Origin: Affinundibacterium amnicola
Lineage (GTDB): Bacteria; Pseudomonadota; Gammaproteobacteria; Burkholderiales; Burkholderiaceae_D
Length of the DNA: 64,000 bases
Reading direction: 5' to 3'
Assembly: GCF_014284275.1 (NCBI RefSeq)
Contig: NZ_JACOFU010000002.1
Span: 124,001-188,000, forward strand
The position numbers were made by a program, and so were the translations under genes. Position 1 is the first letter of the stretch. Each line of letters opens with the position of its first letter. Positions 45,649 through 54,386 of the stretch are shown one piece after another. The notes below the pieces were generated by a model. That model worked only from the letters and a program-made list of their open reading frames with translations. It was not told the origin of the DNA and searched no databases.

Positions 45649-48600
45649 GATTTCACCTCATTATTTTCTTTAGCTGCATCTGTACTTTCCACATCCTTTT
45701 CCACTTTTCTAAACGGATTTTCAAATGGGTCGTTTGCGTATTTATGTTCAGGATGATCAAAGTCAGTATCTAAAGTTTTGAAACGACGGTCATAGATCAA
45801 TTTAAAGAACAATGGCACCAAGAAAATCGCTAAGAAAGTTGCCGCGATCATGCCACCCAATACGCCCGTACCCAAGGATTGACGTGCTGCCGCACCAGCA
45901 CCACTGGAGAATGCCAACGGTACCACACCCAAAATAAATGCCAAGGAAGTCATCAAGATTGGACGGAAACGCAAACGTGCTGCTTCGACTGCCGCCGCAA
46001 CTGGCGCGTAACCTTCATGCACTTTCATTACCGCAAACTCCACAATCAAAATCGCATTCTTCGCAGACAAACCTAGCAAGGTGACCAGACCAATCTGGAA
46101 GTACACGTCATTATTAAATTGACGCAGATACACGGCTAACAGAGCACCAAAAATACCAAATGGCATTGCCAACAAAACGGAGAACGGCAAAGACCATTTT
46201 TCATATTGCGCTGCAAGGATCAAGAAAATCATCAATACACCAGCACCCAAGGCCAAGCCACCAGCACTGCTGCTACGTTTTTCTTGGAAAGATGCACCGC
46301 CCCAGTCATAGGTCACATCCGCTGGCAAAACATTTTTAGCGGCACGTTCCATCGCGGCAATCGCCTGACCAGAACTAAAACCAGGTTTCGCATCACCGAG
46401 TAATTTAATCGCAGGCAAAGCATTAAAGCGCTGTACCGAATCAGGACCAGTAATGAACTTCGTCGTTGTAAAGGCACGGATAGGAATCATCTGACCAGTC
46501 GTCGAGCGCACATACAAATTACCAATATCTTCTGGCTTAGCGCGATATTGACCTTCGGCTTGCAATTGCACTGTGTAGACACGACCATTTTTATTAAAGT
46601 CGTTCACATAGTAGCTACCCAAAGTCGCGGCTAAAGTATTGTAGACATCGGATAAAACTACGCCCATAGAACGTGCTTTTTCATTATCAACATCCACAAA
46701 CAATTGCGGAGAATTCGCTTGCCACAAAGTTTTAACACCGGCCAACTCTGGTTGCTTATTTGCTTCGGCGATCAAGGCTGGCAACAATTCTGCCAAGCGC
46801 TTTACACCGCCCTCGCCTTTATTTTGCAAATAGAATTCAAAACCACCGGTTTGTCCCAAACCTTGAATGGCAGGTGGACTGAAGAACAAGGGCAAGCCTT
46901 CTTTGATGCCACCTGTTTTCATGAATGCCTCACCAACTAATTCTTTGGCCGATTTATCGCGCTCATCCCACGAACGCAATGGGAAGAACATGGTCGCAGA
47001 CGAAGACTTCAAACCGCCACCGCCTAAGAAATCCAAACCGATCAATGAAAAACGGGTATTGATATCTTTGCTCGATTCCAGCGCCGTTTCCATTTGCTTA
47101 ACCATCATATTCGTGCGCTCTAAAGATGCACCTTCTGGCAAGATTGCCGCGCCGATGAAATAACCTTGATCTTCATCTGGCACCAAACCACCTGGCACGG
47201 TTTTCCACAGCAAACCAGCCAAAGCGATCATGCCAACGAACAAGCTCACACCTAATACCGCGCGCTTCAAGAAGAAAGTCACACCAGCGGTATAGCGTCT
47301 GGTCAAATGCGCAAACGCATGGTTAAACCAATCAAAGAAACGATTATGATTTTCCGCACCTGGCTTCAACAAAATCGCGCACAAGGCTGGTGTCAAAGTC
47401 AAAGCAACGATACCTGACAAAATCACCGCAATCGAAATCGTGACAGAGAATTGACGATACAACTCACCAGCCAAACCACCCAAGAATGCAATCGGACCAA
47501 ACGCAGCAACCAATACCAAGACAATCGCAATGACCGGCCCCGTCACTTCTTGCATCGCTTCGATCGCCGCTTCTTTTGGCGACATGCCTTCTTCATTCAT
47601 CAAACGTTCGACGTTTTCCAACACCACAATCGCATCATCGACCACGATACCAATTGCCAGCACCATACCGAACAAGGTCAAGGTGTTAATGCTGTAACCG
47701 AGCATATGCAAACCTGCCATGGTACCGATCAGTGACACTGGAACCGCCAAAGTTGGAATGATGGTCGCGCGCCAGCTTTGCAGGAATAAGTACACCACGA
47801 TAAAGACCAAAACCATCGCTTCGGCTAAGGTTTTTAACACTTCATAAATTGATTCCGTCACGAACGGCGTTGTGTCGTAAGGCGTTTCGTAGGTCATTCC
47901 CTCTGGGAATTTCGCCTTCAATTCTTGTAAAGTTTTTTCTACCGCTTCGCGTGTATCTAATGCATTCGCGCCAGTCTGCAAGAAAATACCGACATTCGCG
48001 GATGGATGACCATTGATACGTCCATACAAGTTGTAATCTTTCGATCCCAATTCAACACGTGCGACATCACTTAGGCGAACCGTGCTACCGCCTTTACCTG
48101 CTTTAATAATGATATTGGCAAACTCGGACGGCTCTAATAATCGTCCTTTCGCCGTGACCGTCATCGTCAACTCTTCGGAATTATTCGGTGGTGCGCCAAT
48201 CTTACCGGCAGCATATTGCGCATTCTGTTCACCCACTGCACTGGCGATATCAGCAACTGTAACGCCGAGTTGCGCCATACGATCAGGACGCATCCAAATC
48301 CGCATCGCATAATCTTTGGCACCAAACACTTGTACATTAGTCGTACCAGGAATACGTTTAATTGCATCCAACACGTTTTGCGTTACGTAGTTTGACAAAT
48401 ACAAACTATCGTAGCGATTGTCTTTAGAATAGAACGCCGCAACCACTAAGAAATTCGACGAACTCTTCGATACGGTCACACCTTGACGTCTCACTTCTTG
48501 CGGTAGTTTCGCTTCAGCCTGACGAACACGGTTATTCACGTTAACTGCGGCAATATCCAGATCCGTACCAACATCAAAAGTCACGTTAATCGAAACGCGA

Positions 48601-48860
48601 CCATCAGCTGCCGACACAGAATCCATGTACAACATATTTTCAACACCATTGATTTGTTCTTCAATCGGTGCGGCAACCGTACGCTCCAACACTTCAGCAG
48701 AAGCGCCAGGATAGAAAGCAACCACATTCACCACCGGTGGTGAAATTTCGGGATAACGTTCGATTGGCAAGACGCGCAAGGCGGCCAATCCTGCGATCAC
48801 GATGATCAACGACACTACTGTCGCGAAAATCGGTCGATTAATAAAAAATTTAGAAAACAT
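45645..48860 (-). CDS. acrB: RND multidrug efflux permease (AcrB/MexB-like, HAE-1)
   Basis: The 1,071-residue protein starts MFSKFFINRPIFATVVSLII and has the twelve-helix AcrB layout with two large periplasmic loops. The proton-relay Asp pair is in GIVVDDAIVVLENV, and the helix-rich GLSAKNAILIVEFAV segment carries the partner Lys. The porter domain and funnel sequences are intact. It exports hydrophobic drugs, dyes or bile-like compounds using the proton gradient. The gene symbol is by family, since the exact substrate set cannot be told. Confidence 0.93.
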   Translation of the reverse strand: MFSKFFINRPIFATVVSLIIVIAGLAALRVLPIERYPEISPPVVNVVAFYPGASAEVLERTVAAPIEEQINGVENMLYMDSVSAADGRVSINVTFDVGTDLDIAAVNVNNRVRQAEAKLPQEVRRQGVTVSKSSSNFLVVAAFYSKDNRYDSLYLSNYVTQNVLDAIKRIPGTTNVQVFGAKDYAMRIWMRPDRMAQLGVTVADIASAVGEQNAQYAAGKIGAPPNNSEELTMTVTAKGRLLEPSEFANIIIKAGKGGSTVRLSDVARVELGSKDYNLYGRINGHPSANVGIFLQTGANALDTREAVEKTLQELKAKFPEGMTYETPYDTTPFVTESIYEVLKTLAEAMVLVFIVVYLFLQSWRATIIPTLAVPVSLIGTMAGLHMLGYSINTLTLFGMVLAIGIVVDDAIVVLENVERLMNEEGMSPKEAAIEAMQEVTGPVIAIVLVLVAAFGPIAFLGGLAGELYRQFSVTISIAVILSGIVALTLTPALCAILLKPGAENHNRFFDWFNHAFAHLTRRYTAGVTFFLKRAVLGVSLFVGMIALAGLLWKTVPGGLVPDEDQGYFIGAAILPEGASLERTNMMVKQMETALESSKDINTRFSLIGLDFLGGGGLKSSSATMFFPLRSWDERDKSAKELVGEAFMKTGGIKEGLPLFFSPPAIQGLGQTGGFEFYLQNKGEGGVKRLAELLPALIAEANKQPELAGVKTLWQANSPQLFVDVDNEKARSMGVVLSDVYNTLAATLGSYYVNDFNKNGRVYTVQLQAEGQYRAKPEDIGNLYVRSTTGQMIPIRAFTTTKFITGPDSVQRFNALPAIKLLGDAKPGFSSGQAIAAMERAAKNVLPADVTYDWGGASFQEKRSSSAGGLALGAGVLMIFLILAAQYEKWSLPFSVLLAMPFGIFGALLAVYLRQFNNDVYFQIGLVTLLGLSAKNAILIVEFAVMKVHEGYAPVAAAVEAARLRFRPILMTSLAFILGVVPLAFSSGAGAAARQSLGTGVLGGMIAATFLAIFLVPLFFKLIYDRRFKTLDTDFDHPEHKYANDPFENPFRKVEKDVESTDAAKENNEVKS

Positions 48861-48907
48861 AGTGAGTCCTTAAAATCGATAGCGATGCACACTCATCCTT
48901 TACGGAC

Positions 48908-50206
48908 TTAGTGCGCACCTTTCGCGCTTGCGGAAGCAGAAGCTGCAGGGACTGCTGGTGCAGCAGGTGTTGTGCTTGCGGCTGTTTTTGCATCAATGGC
49001 GACAGGTTTCACTGTCATGCCAGGATCATGCGCTTTGATAAAACCGTCCACCAAAACACGCTCACCCGCTTGCAAACCTTTAGTCACGATCCATTCGCCA
49101 CGCGACCAACCATCTAACTCCACCGGACGCGGCACCAATTTATTATCTGGAGATACGCCGAATACCATCTTGCCCATAGGACTATCAATCACTGCACGTT
49201 GAGGAACGGCGATTGCCGCTTGGCGCGTTGCACCTTGCAACATCACACGCACGAATTGACCTGGACGTAAAGCACCGTCTGGATTAGCAATCTGCGCACG
49301 CGCATCAAAACCGCCTGTTGTCGTGTTCACTTTCTCGCTCAAGAAATTCATCTTGCCCGCAGTCGGGAAAACTTCACCATTCGCCATTTTCAATTTCACA
49401 TTGAAATCCAAGCCACCATTGCTAGCGCGCTTGCCAGGTAAATGCAATTTACCGTTGTTCAAATCGGCGTTCAGTTTCAGATAATCTGCTTCACTCACAC
49501 TGAAATTGACATAGATAGGATCGGTCTGCACGATGGTCGTCAACAAACTATCTGCAGGTGTAACTAAGCTACCATTCGGCTTGACCGCAACACCTGTGAC
49601 GCCAGAAATTGGGGCGACTACTTTGGTATAACTCAAATTCAACTTCGCTTCATTCACTTGCGCACGCACTTGCTTGTAACTCGCCTCAGCCATTTCCAAA
49701 GCAGATTTGGCATCGTCATATTCACGCTGACTGATCGCTTTTTCATTGGCTAATGGTGTCAAACGCGCATATTCACGCTTTGCTTGATTGAGTTTTGCTT
49801 CGCTTACACCCAAAGCAGCTTCGGCCGATGCCAATTGGGTTTGATAAGAACCCGGATCAATTTGAAATAACACTTGGCCTGCTTTGACCTTCGCGCCCTC
49901 TTCATAGACACGCTGTTCCAAAATACCGCTGATACGCGCACGCACTTCAGTTTCGCGTATGCCAGCTGTTTGTCCAACAAATTCAAAATCGACTGGTAAG
50001 TCACGGCCTTGCAAAGTCACTACATTGACTTCTGGTGGTGGCATTCCTGCACCTGCTGGCGCACCGGAAGCGCCTTGTTTATTACATGCTGTTAAACCAA
50101 GAATCGGCAAAGCCAAGGCAAGCACCATTGCTAACTTATTGAATTTAAATGAAAAAGCCATCGAATTTTGGCTACTTTTCTGATGATGATTAAAAGTCTT
50201 GCTCAT
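48908..50206 (-). CDS. acrA: RND efflux periplasmic adaptor lipoprotein (AcrA/MexA-like)
   Basis: The ATG at 50206 with AGAGGG upstream gives 432 residues; the longer frame lacks a ribosome site and covers the promoter region. The lipobox LTAC has Cys41. The chain then has the lipoyl halves (VRARISGILEQRVYEEGAKVKAGQ and later SYTKVVAPISGVTGV), a coiled-coil hairpin between them, and the beta-barrel and membrane-proximal domains. It links permease and outer-membrane factor. An Ala/Pro-rich tail is present. Confidence 0.92.
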   Translation of the reverse strand: MSKTFNHHQKSSQNSMAFSFKFNKLAMVLALALPILGLTACNKQGASGAPAGAGMPPPEVNVVTLQGRDLPVDFEFVGQTAGIRETEVRARISGILEQRVYEEGAKVKAGQVLFQIDPGSYQTQLASAEAALGVSEAKLNQAKREYARLTPLANEKAISQREYDDAKSALEMAEASYKQVRAQVNEAKLNLSYTKVVAPISGVTGVAVKPNGSLVTPADSLLTTIVQTDPIYVNFSVSEADYLKLNADLNNGKLHLPGKRASNGGLDFNVKLKMANGEVFPTAGKMNFLSEKVNTTTGGFDARAQIANPDGALRPGQFVRVMLQGATRQAAIAVPQRAVIDSPMGKMVFGVSPDNKLVPRPVELDGWSRGEWIVTKGLQAGERVLVDGFIKAHDPGMTVKPVAIDAKTAASTTPAAPAVPAASASASAKGAH

Positions 50207-50245
50207 GAATTCCCTCTTTAAATGATGATTGTAGTGTGCTATTAT

Positions 50246-50292
50246 ATACATACACGAATGTTTGTATAGTTTAAAATTGTAAAATCCGTCAA
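50246..50292 (-). promoter_or_regulatory. acrA promoter with overlapping AcrR-type operator
   Basis: On the minus strand TTGACG (50287-50292) and TATACA (50263-50268) have an 18-base spacer. The imperfect palindrome ATACATACACGAATGTTTGTAT (50246-50267, 8 of 11 pairs matching) covers the -10 and resembles the AcrR operator of enterobacteria. Repressor binding would block the efflux promoter. Confidence 0.7.
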
Positions 50293-50304
50293 ATATTTAA
50301 AATT

Positions 50305-50406
50305 AGTACTTACGCAAAATTGCGCTGGCTAGGCGGGAAGCCGAAGACAGTACGGTTGTACGGCGAGGCGAACCAACAACGCCAGTGTCTGTTTTGCGTA
50401 AGTCCT
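50305..50406. repeat. Terminal-inverted-repeat element, copy 4
   Basis: At 102 bp this is the shortest complete copy. The A-type end AGTACTTACGCAAAATTGCG and B-type end GTCTGTTTTGCGTAAGTCCT flank internal GCCGAAGACAGTACGG and GTACGGCGAGGCGAAC. It lies between the efflux operator and the TetR gene, 13 bases upstream of the acrA -35 box. Confidence 0.87.
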
Positions 50407-50472
50407 AAAAATAAAATATCAGGTAGATCGCCTAGTTATGGCGCATTGACCACGACATCGAGGAGCTCCACC

Positions 50473-51105
50473 ATGGTCAGAAAAACCAAAGAAGATACCC
50501 AGCAAACTTATGAAGCCCTGCTCAATGCGGCCGAGCAAGTGTTTTGCGAAAAAGGTGTGTCTAAATCTACTTTAAACGATGTTGCCATCGCAGCCGGAAT
50601 GACGCGCGGCGCGATTTATTGGCATTTCAAAGACAAAAAAGAATTATTTCATGCACTCTGTGATCGTGCTTTTATGCCGATTGAGATTTTACTGAATGAG
50701 ATTACCAGCAGCACGATAGAAGATCCCATTGCCGCCATACGCGAGCTGAACTTACACTTTATAGCGCAAGTTACCGCAAATTCAAGACAAACAAAAGTCT
50801 TTGATATTATTTTTCATCGCTGCGAAAAGACCGCAGAAATGCAATCGTTTATACAAGAGCGCGAAAGTCGCAATGAATGCATGGACAAGATTGGTGATAT
50901 CTTCCGCGCCGCTGTGGCGAAAGGAATGCTTCCGGCCAATACCGATATTCAGATCATAGTACAGATTAACCATGCGTTCTTGATTGGATTAGTCCATGAG
51001 TGGCTGATCGATCCAAGCGCCTACAACCTAGCGGCACAAGCAGAGGTCATGATTGACGCTGTGCTATTTGGTTTGATGAACAGACCACCGCTCAAAAAGA
51101 TATAA
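50473..51105 (+). CDS. acrR: TetR family repressor of the adjacent RND pump (AcrR-like)
   Basis: The ATG at 50473 (CGAGGAG upstream) gives 210 residues; the longer frame reads through the repeat element. The TetR helix-turn-helix is GVSKSTLNDVAIAAGMTRGA followed by IYWHFKDKKELFHAL. A C-terminal AcrR-type ligand domain follows (EKTAEMQSFIQERESR, then HAFLIGLVHEWLIDP). Divergent orientation to acrA and the operator at 50246-50267 indicate repression of the pump. Pump substrates should act as inducers (inference). Confidence 0.9.
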   Translation: MVRKTKEDTQQTYEALLNAAEQVFCEKGVSKSTLNDVAIAAGMTRGAIYWHFKDKKELFHALCDRAFMPIEILLNEITSSTIEDPIAAIRELNLHFIAQVTANSRQTKVFDIIFHRCEKTAEMQSFIQERESRNECMDKIGDIFRAAVAKGMLPANTDIQIIVQINHAFLIGLVHEWLIDPSAYNLAAQAEVMIDAVLFGLMNRPPLKKI

Positions 51106-51139
51106 GTTTAAACACGTAATACCAAGACCTAACCGGGCA

Positions 51140-51772
51140 TCAGCCCGGTAACTTCCAGTCGTAACGCACTGCCATCAAACGCAACAATACAGTCACGGCG
51201 ATTCCACACACCACCGCCAGCAATTCTGTATTCCCCAACAAGGTCAAACCCAGATACGCCCAGCACCCTAAAAAGGCGCAAGTCGCGTACAGCTGACCAC
51301 GGCGAAATACCATAGGAATTTCATTACAAATAATATCGCGCAAGACGCCACCAAAAATTCCGGTGATCACACCCATCATCACGCATACAAACAAGGGCAT
51401 CTTCATACCATATGCTAAAGAAGCACCGCCGACACTAAACAATCCCAGCCCCAAAGCATCCGCATATAAAATCACGCGCTCTGTCACCACCAGACGTAAT
51501 TGTCGAAAAAATGGTGAAACCAGAATACAAAAAATAAACACCAAAGTCGGATATTCATAATTTTCTATCCAAAATAAAGGCCGTCTATCTAACAAGATGT
51601 CTCGTACCGTTCCGCCACCAAACGCCGTGATAAAAGCCACTGTGAAGACGCCAACTAAATCCATTTTCTTGCGCCTGGCCTCAACCAAGCCAGAGCTAGC
51701 AAAGACAAACACACCGATTACCTCAACGACATGCAATACTGTGCTCATTCCCGTCTGAATATTCGTTGACAT
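51140..51772 (-). CDS. Trimeric intracellular cation (TRIC)/UPF0126 channel family protein
   Basis: The ATG at 51772 has AAAGGA at good spacing and gives 210 residues; the open frame upstream is not used. The protein is an internal duplication: FGGGTVRDILLDRRPLFWIE in the first half and FGGVLRDIICNEIPMVFRRG in the second, each after hydrophobic helices. Bacterial members form homotrimeric potassium-permeable channels; the physiological role here is unknown. It is convergent with acrR. Confidence 0.85.
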   Translation of the reverse strand: MSTNIQTGMSTVLHVVEVIGVFVFASSGLVEARRKKMDLVGVFTVAFITAFGGGTVRDILLDRRPLFWIENYEYPTLVFIFCILVSPFFRQLRLVVTERVILYADALGLGLFSVGGASLAYGMKMPLFVCVMMGVITGIFGGVLRDIICNEIPMVFRRGQLYATCAFLGCWAYLGLTLLGNTELLAVVCGIAVTVLLRLMAVRYDWKLPG

Positions 51773-51966
51773 ACTTTCCTTTAGCGACCAGCCAGCGTGG
51801 TCAAAATCGTGCAATCTCATGATTTTATTGTATAATTGCGCGCTTAGCTTAACGCTAAGAAACTTTTTATATGATTTAAACCCTGGCAAGTGATAAGCAA
51901 TCGGGTCAAGAAGCAAGACGACCGCCGAAGTGCGTATTGGCTACCAAACTAATTTTTGAGGCAAGC

Positions 51967-52236
51967 ATGAGAGACGGTATCCACCCAAATTATCGTGAAG
52001 TTTTGTTCCACGATGTATCTAACGATTTCAAATTCATCACACGTTCTACAATCAATACACGTGACACGATCGAATTCGAAGGTACAACTTACCCATTAGT
52101 AAAGATCGAGGTTTCTGCGGAATCCCATCCTTTCTACACTGGTAAACACAAAATTGTTGATACTGCAGGTCGCGTTGATAAATTCCGTAAGAAATTCGGT
52201 ACTGTTGGTTCCAAGACAGCTATCTCGAATCAATAA
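51967..52236 (+). CDS. rpmE2: Ribosomal protein bL31, type B (zinc-free)
   Basis: The ATG at 51967 (GAGG upstream) gives 89 residues; the TTG extension to 51937 is not needed. The sequence [20 protein letters not shown] followed by FITRSTI and [21 protein letters not shown] is type B L31, lacking the CxxC zinc cysteines. It belongs to the large-subunit central bridge. A strong terminator follows. Confidence 0.95.
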   Translation: MRDGIHPNYREVLFHDVSNDFKFITRSTINTRDTIEFEGTTYPLVKIEVSAESHPFYTGKHKIVDTAGRVDKFRKKFGTVGSKTAISNQ

Positions 52237-52261
52237 TCGATTTATTCGCATTCGCAGTAAG

Positions 52262-52290
52262 AAAAAAGGCAGCTACGGCTGCCTTTTTTG
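52262..52290 (+). terminator. Rho-independent terminator of rpmE2
   Basis: AAAGGCAGC and GCTGCCTTT form a stem with a short loop, followed by TTTTTTG, 26 bases after the stop. Confidence 0.92.
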
Positions 52291-52329
52291 TATCATCGAG
52301 TTTTATCAAGTTTTATCAAATAAAAAACT

Positions 52330-54081
52330 ATGAAGCCAGTCCGCCTGCCTGCCGCTGCAACAATTGCCCTTCCTCGCTGGAGCATTATCGCGCTCTGCTT
52401 ACTTTATATATTGCCAGGTTTGATTGGGCGAGATCCATGGAAAGGCGCTGATGCCGCTGGATTTGGTGTGATGTGGACGATGGCGCACGGCACTCTCAAT
52501 GACTGGTTGTGGCCACATGTGGTCGGCTTACCTGTCCCTGAAGAAGGCCCACTGACATTTTGGTTGGGCGCACTGTGCATCAAATTATTTGGCGGCATCA
52601 TTGGCGATCCAATGGCAGCGCGTATCTCAACTGGCTTGGCATTTCTTCTTAGCTCGATTTCTGTTTGGTACACCACTTACTTATTAGGTCGTCGCGCAGA
52701 AGCACAGCCGCTAAAATTGGCTTTTGGCGGACAACCAGAACCTCGCGATTTTGGTCGCACTTTAGCGGACGGTGCCCTACTCATTTATCTTGGCTGCTTG
52801 GGTTTACTACTCCCAAGTCACACCTCAAGCAGCGGTCCCTTGCATATTGCCTTAATCGCCTACTGCTTATATGTCTGCGTACGATTTTTCGATGCGCCGA
52901 GCAAAATTGCGGCCTTCAAGATTGGTCTGGTGCTCGGTCTCTTAGTGTTAACCCGTGGCTGGGTGATACCCATTGGCATAGTATTATCGCTAATCGCCTT
53001 GTGCATTTATCGCCAACAAAAACTCACAACACAATTACTATCGATTAGTTTGCCTGTGGCTATGCTCGTTACAGGCTTGTGGATTTTTTCTATACAAACA
53101 ATTCAGCCCTATTCAAGTTCGCCCTATCAAGGTTGGATGGAATGGAATTATCGTCAAATCGGTTTCCCTATCATTGACAATATCTTTTATTTCTTCCGCT
53201 ACGGAATCTGGTTCGCATGGCCAGCATGGCCGTTCGCCGCATGGGCAATTTATGCCTGGCGCAAGCAGGAACGTACCCTGCATATCTCCTTGCCACTGTG
53301 TTTTTTGATTTGCTTTTCCTTACTGGCCTTACTAAATCATAGCCACGAAGAAGGCTATTTGCTACCGCTGCTGCCACCACTCGCTATCCTTGCCGCATTT
53401 GGTTTACCAACCATGAAGCGTAGCGCCATCAATGCAGTGGATTGGTTTGCAGTCATGGTCATGACAGGCGCAGCTGGCTTATTTTGGCTAGGCTGGATTG
53501 CCTTGCAAACTGGTTGGCCTGCACGCACCAGCAAAAAAGTTTTAAGCTGGGCGCCTGGTTACATTCCTGAATTTAATGCATTCACCTTCATCATCGGTTT
53601 AGGTATCACCATCATTTGGTTCCGCATTGTGTACTGGCGCATTTCACGTCAGCCATCGGTACTCTGGCGTGCAGTCGTGCTTTCCAGTGGCGGCGTCATC
53701 TTATGCTGGTTCTTGTTAATGTCACTGTGGCTGCCACTCGTCAATCATCGCGTCAGCTATGCAACGGTCGCCAAAGAGATGACAGAAAAAATTCCTACAC
53801 CATATCGCTGCATCGATAGCAAACTTGGCGCATCACAACGCGCATCTTTTGCTTATTTCAGCAAAGTTCATTTCGCAGGCTTTGACGAGCAAAATTGTGA
53901 TCTCTTACTGACCCAAGGCAATCGCCGCTTTCAGGGAAAATCGAAAGAACCAGTCGATAAAGATTTTCCGGGCAACTGGGAAATGATTTGGGAAGGCCAA
54001 CGCGCAGCTGACAAAGACGAGTTCTTCACGCTATACAGAAAAGTCGACAAACCGCAGATCGCGAAAGAATCAGAAGACTAA
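52330..54081 (+). CDS. ArnT/PMT-like membrane glycosyltransferase
   Basis: The 583-residue protein has many hydrophobic segments and an early acidic loop (GRDPWKGADAAGFGVMWTMA) like the catalytic loop of GT-C glycosyltransferases of the ArnT/PMT group. A second conserved part is EEGPLTFWLGALCIKLFG. The last 90 residues form a soluble periplasmic domain. Such enzymes move sugars from undecaprenyl carriers to lipid A or proteins. The acceptor is unknown. It is a single gene after rpmE2. Confidence 0.78.
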   Translation: MKPVRLPAAATIALPRWSIIALCLLYILPGLIGRDPWKGADAAGFGVMWTMAHGTLNDWLWPHVVGLPVPEEGPLTFWLGALCIKLFGGIIGDPMAARISTGLAFLLSSISVWYTTYLLGRRAEAQPLKLAFGGQPEPRDFGRTLADGALLIYLGCLGLLLPSHTSSSGPLHIALIAYCLYVCVRFFDAPSKIAAFKIGLVLGLLVLTRGWVIPIGIVLSLIALCIYRQQKLTTQLLSISLPVAMLVTGLWIFSIQTIQPYSSSPYQGWMEWNYRQIGFPIIDNIFYFFRYGIWFAWPAWPFAAWAIYAWRKQERTLHISLPLCFLICFSLLALLNHSHEEGYLLPLLPPLAILAAFGLPTMKRSAINAVDWFAVMVMTGAAGLFWLGWIALQTGWPARTSKKVLSWAPGYIPEFNAFTFIIGLGITIIWFRIVYWRISRQPSVLWRAVVLSSGGVILCWFLLMSLWLPLVNHRVSYATVAKEMTEKIPTPYRCIDSKLGASQRASFAYFSKVHFAGFDEQNCDLLLTQGNRRFQGKSKEPVDKDFPGNWEMIWEGQRAADKDEFFTLYRKVDKPQIAKESED

Positions 54082-54173
54082 AATATCAAAAACAACATAT
54101 GCTGAAGAATTAAGCAAATCAGCGTTTTTGAAGAACGAAACCATAAAATATAACAGCAATTTAGCCCAGGTGC

Positions 54174-54202
54174 TTGCAAAAATCGGATCACCCTGTCATA
54201 AT
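54174..54202 (+). promoter_or_regulatory. Promoter of tRNA-Leu
   Basis: TTGCAA (54174-54179) and CATAAT (54197-54202) have a 17-base spacer and end 14 bases before the tRNA. Confidence 0.65.
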
Positions 54203-54216
54203 TCTGTTCATGCGTT

Positions 54217-54301
54217 GCCGAGATGGCGGAACTGGTAGACGCACTGGACTCAAAATCCAGCGCCGCAAGGCGTGCCGGTTCGATTCCGGCTCTCGGCACC
54301 A
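54217..54301 (+). tRNA. tRNA-Leu (anticodon CAA)
   Basis: The 85-base sequence folds as a class II tRNA. The acceptor stem is GCCGAGA/TCTCGGC, the D arm contains GGTAGACGC, the anticodon stem-loop CTGGA-CTCAAAA-TCCAG gives CAA, the long variable arm is CGCCGCAAGGCG, and the T arm is CCGGTTCGATTCCGG. CCA is encoded. It reads UUG codons. Confidence 0.97.
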
Positions 54302-54310
54302 AAAGTATTC

Positions 54311-54339
54311 AAGCCTCTTGAGAAATCAAGAGGCTTTTT
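54311..54339 (+). terminator. Rho-independent terminator of tRNA-Leu
   Basis: AAGCCTCTTG and CAAGAGGCTT form a perfect 10-base stem with a 6-base loop and T tail, 10 bases after the tRNA. Confidence 0.92.
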
Positions 54340-54386
54340 GCTTTGTGGCGAAATCATTCAATTCAACCCGCCCTAACTCTTTTCGG

